Shown here: piece after piece, positions 44,050 to 55,700 of the stretch | Layout: each line of letters opens with the position of its first letter | Position numbering within the stretch: the stretch's first letter is position 1 | Source of the DNA: Siphonodentalium dalli | Taxonomy: Eukaryota; Mollusca; Scaphopoda; Gadilida; Siphonodentaliidae | Length of the DNA stretch: 64,000 bases | Assembly: GCA_032622095.1 (NCBI GenBank) | Contig: CP136068.1 | Coordinates: 4,133,314-4,197,313 of the forward strand | Direction of reading: 5' to 3' | Translations under genes and position numbers: made by a program | The notes under the pieces: generated by a model | The model's database searches: none | What the model was told of the DNA's origin: nothing | What the model saw: the letters and a program-made list of their open reading frames with translations, nothing else

Positions 44050-46230
44050 TAGTCTGGTCGTTCAGACTCGATTTTGAGGTGAACCTAGAACAAATTGTTT
44101 ACAAGCTGTTTTCGGAGTCATTCGACGCGGTAAAGCATCAGGAACAACATATAAAAAATCCGCGTTGGGGAAACTTTGTTATCCACGATGGCGTCCAACA
44201 TGGTTGTCTATACTACATCAGTTCTCGATATAAGTCATTATACGATATATAGTGGCATCAGAATTATGCCGTTATATCAGTAGATGTGTTAAATTAGAAT
44301 GTGGGAGCGAATAGAGTGACACGGACAGAAAATTATACAATCGTGGCCATGAAATGGCTGTCAAAATGGCCGCAACTCCAAACCATACCACGTAGAAAGC
44401 AACATATTGGATAACCACGTAAGAGTGAAATACGTATTGGCAATATACAAGTCGGTTGTTAAATATCTTTAAAGGTACACACATCATTAAAACAGATCAA
44501 TCTGAAGGATCATCGGTCACTGCACAGCAAGTCAACCCCCCCCCAATGATTTACGTCATTAACGTTTGGGTGTTCTGCTTATCCAACATCCAACTGTTGG
44601 GCAAAACAAAAATAGCTCGTGCATGCAACACACGAACTAATGTTTCGCCTCACAGTGCATGGTAGTTTCATTCGGCATGGTGATTAGATATTGAATGCAA
44701 CGCCGAAATTTAAGTGTATACTCTAGAGGTATAAATACTAGTTATATTTCCGGAATTGTCAACACTCCCGGTGATAATAAACGATACACGTATGTCGCAA
44801 TGGTTATTATACTGTAAAGAAACACTAATATCTTCAATGGATTAGCACCGCATCTCACCAGGTCAAAGAGACTGTACATAGTACATTGTATGTAAGGCTA
44901 ATTTTCATTCTGCTACCAACCCGGTTTCTTAGTAGACAATTTTGTTAAAATTACTTCAGTGGCCACTTTACAACTAGAATAAGCTACAGCGCAATGCACA
45001 CTATTAGTTTTCAGTATATTTTTGTTTGAAAATATATTACCTTTACCACCCACGTAATCGTGCTAAATATCAGGTGATCATCGTTTAAGATGTTATTCCA
45101 ACGTTGAACATTCACCCAATATTGTTAATTGTGGTTCTGTGTGCAACAGACATGTGTAACATTATGGAAAATGGGTAAACTCGGTGATGCGGTTGAAGAC
45201 AACGTAGTAAGTTTCCCGTAGATGTGGCCTTGGTGAATTCAACCAAATATAATTTCCAGGTATAAACACAGTCTCTGTCACAGATTATGTAGGCAATTTT
45301 GGTCAAGTTTTGAATTTATTGAAGACAGTCTATGGTACTCATTTGTGATTTAATAAATTTAGTTCATGGTACACCATCACGCATTCTTGTGATAAAAGCG
45401 AAATATTCATGTTTTATCACTTGATCTGAGGCAACTATAACTACTATTTTGAGACACGTACAATAGGATCTACACATTCTCCCCAGTACAATATGAACAT
45501 AATTCATACCGTTTTATAGCAATTAATTTTTTAAGGTTTTATACCGTAGATATCAAAATAAATGGTGATCGGTCTCATTCGTGAGACTGCTCTGAGTACA
45601 TATATTTCTGCTTCTAGAGAAAGGCTGCATAGTCAATACATCCCTACTAAATCCCGTTTAGCTGTTTAATTACACATATATCACACGATTAAAGATTAGT
45701 GGTACAGATAAAACTGCGTCATTTTTACGTTTCTGGACACCCAAAAGTCTAGATTTAACCGTTCCACAAGACCCTGATTTCGCTTGCTCTCTCGTGAGAT
45801 ACATCAGAAAGAATTCGTACATCTCTAATAAAAAGTTTCTCTTATACTTGTAGTCATTCCTCCTCGCAATATTCGAGCGTTTGTTCACTCGTTTAGGACT
45901 AGCTATTCAATTTTGCACTAAATGTAAATTTCATTCGATTTTGTCCATTTTGGTGGTAATTTTGGGAAAAATATTCTACATATATGGTTTACGACTAAGC
46001 AATGTTTGTGTATATTTCAATTTATTACGAATTTGGCATTAATTGGAGCACCTGCCGCAGAATTCAGTATTTTCCGATAACAACAGACATTATGGACGCC
46101 ATCTTCAATAGAGAATTTTCCCCAAAGCGGATTTTGGATATGTTGTTCCCTACATTCTGCCCGACAATATCACACCAAAAACAGCTTGTAAACAATTTGT
46201 TCTAGGTCCAATGCTTCAACGACCAGACTA
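44050..46230. mobile_element. 2.18-kb TIR element with 3-bp TAA duplication (PIF/Harbinger-like)
   Basis: It begins TAGTCTGGTCGTT and ends AACGACCAGACTA. The inverted ends share 'ctagaacaaattgtttacaa' and extend with gaps to about 150 bp. TAA flanks it on both sides (44047-44049, 46231-46233). It splits a core repeat whose intact form, 'gatcatcataaaatttgtca', is seen at 43729 and 46387. A TWA duplication is typical of PIF/Harbinger; the superfamily is inference. Reading both strands I find only short ORFs (72 codons or fewer) and no DDE transposase or Myb-like protein. Confidence 0.8.
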
Positions 46231-46233
46231 TAA

Positions 46234-46830
46234 AATTTGTCATGAATGTTAATAATGACATGTAGATGGGAACGAGTCATTTTGGGGTCATTCGGCCAAA
46301 AAACATGACCGCCAGCTGCCATCTTGGATTTTACTCTTTGTATGACTAAATCCTTTAGCACGGGCTACAGGTCGTACCTTTAGTCTGATCATCATAAAAT
46401 TTGTCATGGCTGTTGAAATTGGAATGTAGATGGGAACGAGTCATTTTGGGGTCATTCGGAAAAAAACATGGCTGCCAGCGGCCATCTTGGATTTCATAAT
46501 TCAATCCATTAGCATGGGCTACAGGTCGTACTTTTCATCTGATCATCATGACATTTGTCGTGGGTGTTAATATTGACTTGTAGATCGGAACAAGTTATTT
46601 TGGGGTCATTCGGCCAAAAAACATGGCCACCGGCAGCCATCTTAGATTTTACTCTTTGTATGACTAAATCCTTTAGCATGGGCTACAGGTCGTACCTTTA
46701 GTCTGATCATCATAAAATTTGTAATGGCTGTTGAAATTGACATGTAGATGGGAACGAGTCATTTTGGGGTTATTCGGCATTAAAACATGGCTGCCAGCGG
46801 CCATTTGGATTCTACTCTTTGCATGACTAA
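46234..46830 (+). repeat. ~160-bp core repeats, array 2 (right part)
   Basis: The unit marks are near 46270, 46434, 46588 and 46752. It is the continuation of the array broken at 44049. Confidence 0.9.
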
Positions 46831-47590
46831 AGCTATCAAATGTTTTTGAATTGTTGGAAAACATAGCCACCACCAACCATCTTAGATTTTACTTTTATAT
46901 ACATGTATATATATATCTCTTCATGTTGATAAACTAGTATTAGACATTCAACTTTCCACATTCCTAACTCCTCCATCGACAGTAACACATTAAATTATTC
47001 CCTTTCCAAGTTGAGCTACAGTGTCATTGACACTTTCATTGGAGAATTGTTTTGAAAATTTACGTTCATGTTTAGAAGCACCTCTGTATTGTAGCTATCG
47101 AATTTGAAATTTTTTCGATGAAAAACATGATCGTCACAAAACTTCATATTGATTTTCGGGTGAGCATTTTTCCAAATTTCGTTACAAATCCGACCACTGT
47201 TGGCCATCGTGAATTTCATATTTGAAACCATCGGCACACCATGCATTCAAAATTTATTGGAGAAATGTTTTGAAAATTTACAAATTCAGATTCAATTCTA
47301 GATGGTAGTTATCGAATTTTAATTATTTTTGATCAAAATTATGGCTGACGGCCTATCAATGGATTTTACATCACTAAATATTTTGCCATGTCCTACAGCC
47401 AACATTTAGTATCGAACTGATCCCAACCTTATGGCTGACCTCTGGTATTATTTAGACATTTAAACATTCCGCATTCTTTGTCGCTCCATTGACTGTAATA
47501 TTTGGAATTATCCCCTCTCCGAGTTGAGCTACAGTGTCCGTGATACTTTCAACGATGTCGTTATAACTGGAACCATGAATACATCTTTAA
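46831..47590 (+). repeat. Element tail and diverged core repeats
   Basis: The conserved tail 'taaattattccctttcc...gttgagctacagtgtc' occurs at 46990-47035 and again at 47500-47550, with diverged core-like sequence between (47120-47430). No gene. Confidence 0.6.
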
Positions 47591-47596
47591 CCCATT

Positions 47597-47850
47597 TATG
47601 ACCGGGGCTGCGCTGGTGCATCATTAAAGATCCTGTGCCATGCATTCTCTTATATATGCGAGTCTGCCTTAGGGAGCCTCGCATATATAAAAGAATGCTC
47701 TGACTTACAAGATCAAGATAAATATTGTTAGGCCAATGCAATCTCATATATATATGCGAGGTTCCCTATGGGAGACTTGCATATATAAGAGAATGCACTG
47801 GCACAGGGTTTTGCAAATTTCTGGTAGCTCCAGTGATGACAATGTTAAAT
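47597..47850. repeat. Double-hairpin foldback element, copy 1
   Basis: Two hairpins (47635-47701 and 47731-47803) are each built on 'tgcattctcttatatatgcg' and its complement. They lie inside outer inverted ends 'cctgtgcca' and 'tggcacagg'. The same arrangement and flanks recur at 52295-52505; partial copies lie at 48829-48975 and 22538-22568. Confidence 0.85.
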
Positions 47851-47964
47851 AGAGAAATTATTACTGAGCCGTCCTTTGCGTTGACCTGAATATTGTAAGA
47901 GCAAACATTTGCTATGACAACTATTACTGGTTTGTGTGATGTTGATGTAACAGGCATGTGAATC

Positions 47965-48450
47965 TATTAGCATCTGTCTGTTTATCAGTGAATGGAGAAT
48001 CTTATAATTAAATCTATTATCTGTGGTGAAATGTACTTTCCGGCTTGACAGTCTTTCCATCTGTCTGTTTTATCAGTGAATGAATTCTAGTTGAGGCTGA
48101 GTATTCATTCAATGCATGGAGAATCTTATAATTAAATCTATTATCTGCGGTGAAATGTATTTTCCGCCTTGACAGTCGTTCCATCTGTCTATGTCAGTGA
48201 ATGAATTCTGGTTGAGGTGGAGTATTCATTCAATGAATGGAGAATCTTATAATTAAATCTATTATCTGTGGTGAAATGTACTTTCCGGATTGACAGTCTT
48301 TCCATCGGTCTGTATGTCAGTGAATGAATTCTAGTTGAGGCTGAGTATTCATTCAATGCATGGAGAATCTTATAATTAAATCTATTATCTGTGGTGAAAT
48401 GTACTTTCCGGCTTGACAGTCTTTCCATCTGTCTGTTTATCAGTGAATAC
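47965..48450 (+). repeat. ~122-bp tandem repeat, 4 copies
   Basis: 'ggagaatcttataattaaat' marks stand at 47994, 48118, 48239 and 48362. Units also share 'tgtactttccggcttgacag' and 'gaattctagttgagg'. The last unit runs into the STIL C-terminal fragment at 48468. Confidence 0.92.
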
Positions 48451-48467
48451 ATTCTAGTTGAGGTTGA

Positions 48468-48531
48468 ATGTAAGTCAAGAGGAGGACAATATCTTAGATA
48501 CACACAAAATGAGACAGTTACCAAATGTTTT
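48468..48531 (+). pseudogene. STIL: Second STIL C-terminal fragment
   Basis: It reads QEEDNILDTHKMRQLPNVLY then stop, against QEENNILDIPKLRQLPKLL at the end of the main locus. Only about 60 bp are alike, and the sequence upstream is the 122-bp tandem repeat. It shows that another STIL 3' end was copied here and is also disabled or diverged (LRQLPKLL is now MRQLPNVL). Confidence 0.75.
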
Positions 48532-48828
48532 GTATTGAAAAGCTTTTATATAAGGGATAATCTTGGTTTCCTAATGTATTGTCACAGTTTATGGGCATTA
48601 TGTTGAACCACAAACTTATAAATTAAATTTTATAAACAGTTTCCGATTCAGCACGATTCTTTGTAACTATATTAAGAAACCGAAGTTATTACTTATGACA
48701 TCGAGTGAAAAATATCAACCTGTAAATTCATTTTGATTTGGAAATATCATATTGCACACTTTATATTGCCATCGCCACGATGTTGTGTTCCATCTGTTCC
48801 ATGACTGGAGATTCCTGAAATTATGCGA

Positions 48829-48975
48829 AAACCCTGTGCCAATGCATTCTCTTATATATGCGAATCTCCCATAGGGAGCTTCGCATATATAAGAGGAAGC
48901 ATTGGCCTACCAATATTTACCTTGACCTTGTGAGCAGAGCATTTTCTTATATATGCAAGTCCCCCTATGGGTAAT
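48829..48975. repeat. Foldback element, partial copy
   Basis: Hairpin 48836-48906 (caatgcattctcttatatat ... gcatatataagaggaagcat) is followed by a half hairpin at 48935-48972. The next bases begin the 27-bp minisatellite. Confidence 0.8.
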
Positions 48976-49305
48976 CCGCTGTCCATGTATCCTGGGGGAA
49001 TCTGTCTGTCCATGTATCCTGGGGGAATCCATCTATCCATTTATCCTGGGGGCGATCTGTCTGTCATGTATCCTGGGGTAATCCGCTGTCCATGTATCCT
49101 GGGGGAATCTGTCTGTCCATGTATCCTGGGGGAATCTGTCTGTCCATGTATCCTGGGGGAATCTGTCTGTCCATGTATCCTGGGGGAATCCATCTATCCA
49201 TTTATCCTGGGGGCGATCTGTCTGTCCATGTATCCTGGGGGAATCCATCTATCCATTTATCCTGGGGGCGATCTGTCTGTCCATGTATCCCGGGGGAAAT
49301 CTGTC
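48976..49305 (+). repeat. 27-bp minisatellite, block 1
   Basis: Units 'ctgtctgtccatgtatcctg' + 'ggggaat' with some variants. The 27-bp period is a multiple of three, which keeps long open frames on both strands (MYPGGICLS; DTWTDRFPQ). I regard these as by-products. Confidence 0.93.
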
Positions 49306-49365
49306 AAATGGTATCATTCCAAAGATCATTACGTGATTATTGCGGATTATACATTCCAAACAGGT

Positions 49366-49475
49366 TTGGATTTTGTTCAGTTTACTACCCCGCTCCTCCC
49401 GCCAAACAATCAAAAGTGTTGCAGCCCACACCTCTGTGAATTTCCGTCATCCTCAGCGGGTTTCAATTCATCCAG
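49366..49475 (+). other. Possible exon between minisatellite blocks
   Basis: 'cattccaaacag' precedes and 'ccag|gtatgt' follows a ~110-bp stretch of ordinary base use between the two minisatellite blocks. Frames give YYPAPPAKQSKVLQPTPL or VNFRHPQRVSIHP. I recognise neither. It may be an exon of the same duplicated STIL-like copy as 48468, or chance. Confidence 0.3.
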
Positions 49476-49477
49476 GT

Positions 49478-50390
49478 ATGTATCTATCAGTCTGTCCATG
49501 CCTGTATCCTCGGTGGAATATGTCTGTCCATTTGTCCTGTGGTAATCGGTCTATCCATGTATCCTCGGTGGATTCTGTTTGTCCATTTGTCCTGGGGTAA
49601 TCAGTCTATCCATGTATCCTGGGTGGAATCTGTCTTGTCCATTTGTCCTGTGGTAATCGGTCTATCCGTGTATCCTGTGTGGAATCTGTATGTCCATTTG
49701 TCCTGGGGGGACCCGTCTATCCAATGGTGGAATCTGTCTGTCCATGTATACTGATGGGAATCTGTGTCCTGGGTGTAATCCGCTGCCCATGTGTCCTGGG
49801 TGTAATCCGCTGTCCATGTGTCCTGGGGGTAATCCGTCTATCCATGTATTCTGGGTGGAATCTGTCTGTCCATTTGTCCTGGGGGAAATTCCGCCTATCC
49901 AAGTATCCTTGGGGAATCCGTCTGTCCATGTGTCCTGATGCATCTGCCTGCATATCCATGTATCCTGAGGAAATCTCTGTCCGTGTGCCCTGGGGGTAAT
50001 CCGCTGTCCATGTGTCCTGGGGGGAATCTGTCTATCCATGTGTCCTGGGGAATACATCTATCCATTTATCCTGGGGGCGATCTGTCTATCCATATATCCT
50101 TGGGGAAATCTGTCTGTACATGTGTCCTGGTAAAATCCGTCTATCCATGAGTCCTGGTGGAATCCATCTATCCATGTGACTTGGGGGGGGGTCTGTACAT
50201 GTGTCCTGGGGGAATCTGTCTATCCAAGTATCCTGGGAGGATCTGTCTATCCATGTGTCCTGGTGGAATCCGTATATCCATGTGACTTGGGAGGAATCTG
50301 TCTATCCAAGTATCCTGGGGGCGATCTATCTATCAATGTGCCCTGGGGTGAATCTGTCTCCGTGTGTCTGTCCATGCGTGAATGTCTATT
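49478..50390 (+). repeat. 27-bp minisatellite, block 2
   Basis: Same family as block 1 but more varied (gtatcctcggtggaat, gtgtcctgggggtaat, gtgacttgggaggaat). It starts directly after the donor-like 'ggtatgtatc'. The open frames on both strands are repeat artefacts. Confidence 0.92.
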
Positions 50391-50419
50391 TGCCTGAGCT
50401 TAATAGCTCCAGAACATTC

Positions 50420-51600
50420 GTGCAAAATGCATCTTACCTTCATCAATATCATATCAGCTTTGTTGTGATTTACTATGAGTATAAATGTATCTAACATGGA
50501 TTGCCATCGCATCTGCAGAACCATGGCGGTCTCTTGTTGTGCGTTGTATGGAATGAATGCATCTTAACTTTATCAAAATCATATCAGCCTCTTTGTGATT
50601 TAGATGAGTATATCTAACCTGTTTGGGCATCACATCTGCTGAACCACAATGGCCGCTTGTTCTGCGTTGTATGAGAATGACTGCATCTTACCTTTATGAA
50701 TTTCATATCAGCCTTGTTGTGATTTAGTATGAGTATAACTGTATCTAACGTGTTTGGGCATCACATCTGCAAAACCATGGCGGCCTCTTGTTGTGCATTG
50801 TATGAGAATGAATGCATTTTACTCTCATCAACATGATATATCAGTCTCTTGTTGTGATTTAGTATGAGTATATAGAGGATCTCACATGAGTTTCTATTTT
50901 ATACGGAATGAGTTGTGAGTTACCTTTTATCACATGATCAAATAAACACGAAACAACGCGAAGTTTCACCGAAAACAACGATCATAAACTGCAGCGATCG
51001 CAAGTCATTTAAAGAACTGCGTGACGTCATTGCACGCGCTGATATTAAACGTGTGACTTACCGATAATTATGAAACTGCTTTTATGGGCAAATTATGTGA
51101 TAAAAATGTATCTAACGTGTTTGGGCATCACATCTGCAAAACCACGGAGGCCTCTTGTTGGCATTGTATGATAATGAATGCATCTTACTTTTATCAACAT
51201 GATATATCAGTCTCTTGTTGTGATTTAGTATGAGTATAAATGTATCTAACTTGTTTGGGCATCACATCAGCAGAACCATGGCGGCCTCTTGCTGTGCATT
51301 GTATGAGAATGAATGCATCTTACCTTTATGAATATCATATCAGTCTCTTGTTGTGATTTATTACGAGTATAAATGTATCTAACTGGTATGGGCATCACAT
51401 CACATTACATGTGGCTTCTTTTTTTTATTTTGAATATTTATGAATGTATCTTTCACTGGGCATCAAATATCGAACCACAGCTGCCTCGTGTTATGACTTA
51501 GTATGAATAAGTCAAACCCATATGGGCATCACATCTACGGAACCATGGTGGCCTCTTGTTATTATTTAGTATGAGAATGAATTTAACTAACCTGTATGTT
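50420..51600 (+). repeat. ~130-bp tandem repeat, about 8 copies
   Basis: Units carry 'tgaatgcatcttacctt', 'ttgttgtgatttagtatgag', 'atgtatctaac' and 'gggcatcacatctgc'. The marks 'tgcatctta' stand near 50427, 50557, 50691, 50811 (tgcatttta), 51178 and 51313. Interrupted at about 50876-51098. Confidence 0.88.
50876..51098. mobile_element. ~220-bp insertion in the 130-bp repeat
   Basis: Sequence unlike the repeat starts 'gaggatctcacatgag' and ends 'gcaaattatgtgata' where other units read 'gagtataaatgtatc'. Possible 'ata' duplication. Only weak inverted ends (tctcacatga / tatcacataa). Probably a small non-autonomous element. Confidence 0.5.
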
Positions 51601-52290
51601 ATGTAGATATGATTTATTAAACTTATCGAACAAATTTTCTATCTAAACATAAATATTGTCATTCCCTCGAAGCCCCACACCAAATATGACCCCATTCAAT
51701 TCTGGAAAAGACCTTTTAAGAATGTAAATAGATACTAGTATGTTGCTGGTTATGCCCTATTTGACCTGATGGCCCCTTTTCAACAAATCTGTATCCCAGT
51801 CACATAGGGATCATAATGCCCAGAGGTCCCCAGAGGGTGGATTTGGTGATGTTAGCCCACCGTGCAGGATAGTGTCTCTAAATTCACCTTCTGGGGACCT
51901 CATTCTGCAAATGACAGACACACTATTTCATGGCTTGATGTGAATAGTTCTGTGGGCGACACCATCTGATAAATATCCAGACTCTCTCTCATTTCTATCA
52001 ACTACATGTACGTCTGACAACACTGGAGCTCAAACAGATTTCAAGAATGAAGTGGGAACCCCCATTTTGTGAAAACTCATTAAAATTCATGTGTCCAAAT
52101 AAGGCAATATTTATAATTGCGATACACAAATAGATATACATGCCTGAAGTCACGTAAACAATGTTTACTAAACATGCATGTGTTTATAAGACCTATTGGT
52201 CACTTTTCCTCAAACCAATTTCCATGCAATAAAATGCATGTTTGATTCCCTATCTACAGAATACAAGTTTCACCCTTCGGATGCTATTTT
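51601..52290. other. Mostly unrecognised, with one palindrome
   Basis: 51816-51905 is a copy of the palindrome at 30259 ('gaggtccccagagggtggat ... ttcaccttctggggacctca'). Nothing else is recognised. Confidence 0.6.
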
Positions 52291-52294
52291 ATAT

Positions 52295-52505
52295 TCATGA
52301 TGGGAGCTGAGCTGGTGCAGCATTAACGATCCTATGCCAGTGCATTCTCACCAGCCTTGCATATATAAGAGAATGCACTGGCTTACACGGTCAATGTAAA
52401 TAATAGGCCAATGTATTCTCTTATATATGCGAGTCTCCCGTTTATAAAATAATGCATTGGCATTTGATGGTTTTTGCAAAATTACAGAAACTCCAATCAC
52501 TGGAG
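52295..52505. repeat. Double-hairpin foldback element, copy 2
   Basis: Same flanks and two-hairpin plan as 47597-47850: 'gagctggtgcagcattaa' at the left; 'ggtttttgcaaaatt' and 'tccaatcactgg' at the right. Internal losses make the stems shorter. Confidence 0.8.
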
Positions 52506-52729
52506 GGTTAAGTTAAAGAACAATGAAATGAAGATATTGGAGTGATTATGAATGCGGAAAGTTGAAATAATACTAGATATCAACATGAAGAGATATATAT
52601 CAAGTTAAATCCAAGATGGCCACTGGTGGCCATTTTTTTACAAGTAGAGTTGAGCTAAAAAGTGTGAAGTGTAAAGATGACAGATAATATATGGCTTGTT
52701 TTGTCATGTGTGATTATGATTTCATAGTT
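52506..52729. other. Repeat debris before the satellite
   Basis: 52605-52640 (atccaagatggccactggtggccat) is a scrap of the core repeat in reverse orientation. The neighbouring 'gttgaaataatactagatat' is the reversed element tail. No gene. Confidence 0.55.
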
Positions 52730-55700
52730 CGAGTTTAATGGTTGAGAAGAACATCATTTACATCGTGTGATGTTAACAGTGTGCGTATGGAACACATGTA
52801 ATTGTAACAGTGGGAGTGTACTCCAAGCCTAGGTAACCCTTCGAGTTTAATGGTTGAGAAGAACATCATTTACATCGTGTGATGTTAACAGTGTGCGTAT
52901 GGAACACATGTAATTGTAACAGTGGGATTGTACTCCAAGCCTAGGTTACCCTTCGAGTTTAATGGTTGAGAAGACATCATTTACGTCGTGTGATGTTAAC
53001 AGTGTGCGTATGTAACATGTAATTGTAACAGTGGGATTGTACTCCAAGCCTAGGTAACCCTTCGAGTTTAATGTTTGAGAAGAACATCATTTACATCGTG
53101 TGATGTTAACAGTGTGCGTATGTAACACATGTAATTGTAACAGTGGGATTGTACTCCAAGCCTAGGTAACCCTTCGAGTTTAATGGTTGAGAAGAACATC
53201 ATTTACATCGTGTGATGTTAACAGTGTGCGTATGTAACACATGTAATTGTAACAGTGGGATTGTACTCCAAGCCTAGGTAACCCTTCGAGTTTAATGGTT
53301 GAGAAGAACATCATTTACATCGTGTGATGTTAACAGTGTGCGTATGTAACATGTAATTGTAACAGTGGGATTGTACTCCAAGCCTAGGTAACCCTTCGAG
53401 TTTAATGGTTGAGAAGAACATCATTTACATCGTGTGATGTTAACAGTGTGCGTATGTAACACATGTAATTGTAACAGTGGGATTGTACTCCAAGCCTAGG
53501 TAACCCTTCGAGTTTAATGTTTGAGAAGAACATCATTTACATCGTGTGATGTTAACAGTGTGCGTATGTAACACATGTAATTGTAACAGTGGGATTGTAC
53601 TCCAAGCCTAGGTAACCCTTCGAGTTTAATGGTTGAGAAGAACATCATTTACATCGTGTGATGTTAACAGTGTGCGTATGTAACACATGTAATTGTAACA
53701 GTGGGATTGTACTCCAAGCCTAGGTAACCCTTCGAGTTTAATGGTTGAGAAGAACATCATTTACATCGTGTGATGTTAACAGTGTGCGTATGTAACACAT
53801 GTAATTGTAACAGTGGGATTGTACTCCAAGCCTAGGTAACCCTTCGAGTTTAATGGTTGAGAAGAACATCATTTACATCGTGTAATGTTAACAGTGTGCG
53901 TATGGAACACATGTAATTGTAACAGTGGGATTGTACTCCAAGCCTAGGTAACCGTTCGAGTTTAATGGTTGAGAAGAACATCATTTACATCGTGTAATGT
54001 TAACAGTGTGCGTATGGAACACATGTAATTGTAACAGTGGGATTGTACTCCAAGCCTAGGTAACCCTTCGAGTTTAATGGTTGAGAAGAACATCATTTAC
54101 ATCGTGTGATGTTAACAGTGTGCGTATGGAACACATGTAATTATAACAGTGGGATTGTACTCCAAGCCTATGTAACCCTTCGAGTTTAATGGTTGAGAAG
54201 AACATCATTTACATCGTGTGATGTTAACAGTGTGCGTATGTAACATGTAATTGTAACAGTGGGATTGTACTCCAAGCCTAGGTAACCCTTCGAGTTTAAT
54301 GGTTGAGAAGAACATCATTTACATCGTGTAATGTTAACAGTGTGCGTATGGAACACATGTAATTGTAACAGTGGGATTGTACTCTAAGCCTAGGTAACCC
54401 TTCGAGTTTAATGGTTGAGAAGAACATCATTTACATCGTGTGATGTTAACAGTGTGCATATGTAACACATGTAATTGTAACAGTGGGATTGTACTCCAAG
54501 CCTAGGTAACCCTTCGAGTTTAATGGTTGAGAAGAACATCATATACATCGTGTGATGTTAACAGTGTGCGTATGGAACACATGTAATTGTAACAGTGGGA
54601 TTGTACTCCAAGCCTAGGTAACCCTTCGAGTTTAATGGTTGAGAAGAACATCATATACATCGTGTGATGTTAACAGTGTGCGTATGGAACACATGTAATT
54701 GTAACAGTGGGATTGTACTCCAAGCCTAGGTAACCCTTCGAGTTTAATGGTTGAGAAGAACATCATTTACATCGTGTGATGTTAACAGTGTGCATATGTA
54801 ACACATGTAATTGTAACAGTGGGATTGTACTCCAAGCCTAGGTAACCCTTCGAGTTTAATGGTTGAGAAGAACATCATTTACATCGTGTGATGTTAACAG
54901 TGTGCGTATGGAACACATGTAATGGTAACAGTGGGATTGTACTCAAAGCCTAGGTAACCCTTCAAGTTTAATGGTTGAGAAGAACATCATTTACATCGTG
55001 TGATGTTAACAGTGTGCGTATGGAACACATGTAATTGTAACAGTGTGATTGTACTCCAAGCCTAGGTAACCCTTCGAGTTTAATGGTTGAGAAGAACATC
55101 ATTTACATCGTGTGATGTTAACAGTGGGCGTATGGAACACATGTAATTGTAACAGTGGGAGTGTACTCCAAGCCTAGGTAACCCTTCGAGTTTAATGGTT
55201 GAGAAGAACATCATTTACATCGTGTGATGTTAACAGTGTGCGTATGGAACACATGTAATTGTAACAGTGGGATTGTACTCCAAGCCTAGGTTACCCTTCG
55301 AGTTTAATGGTTGAGAAGAACATCATTTACATCGTGTGATGTTAACAGTGTGCGTATGTAACATGTAATTGTAACAGTGGGATTGTACTCCAAGCCTAGG
55401 TAACCCTTCGAGTTTAATGTTTGAGAAGAACATCATTTACATCGTGTGATGTTAACAGTGTGCGTATGGAACACATGTAATTGTAACAGTGGGAGTGTAC
55501 TCCAAGCTTAGGTAACCCTTCGAGTTTAATGGTTGAGAAGAACATCATTTACATCGTGTGATGTTAACAGTGTGCGTATGTAACACATGTAATTGTAACA
55601 GTGGGATTGTACTCCAAGCCTAGGTAACCCTTCGAGTTTAATGGTTGAGAAGAACATCATTTACATCGTGTGATGTTAACAGTGTGCGTATGTAACACAT

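Noticed and set aside
48967-50397. Long ORFs on both strands over the 27-bp minisatellite
   Set aside because: The period is a multiple of three, so frames stay open on both strands; no signal peptide, start context or non-repeat domain supports a protein.
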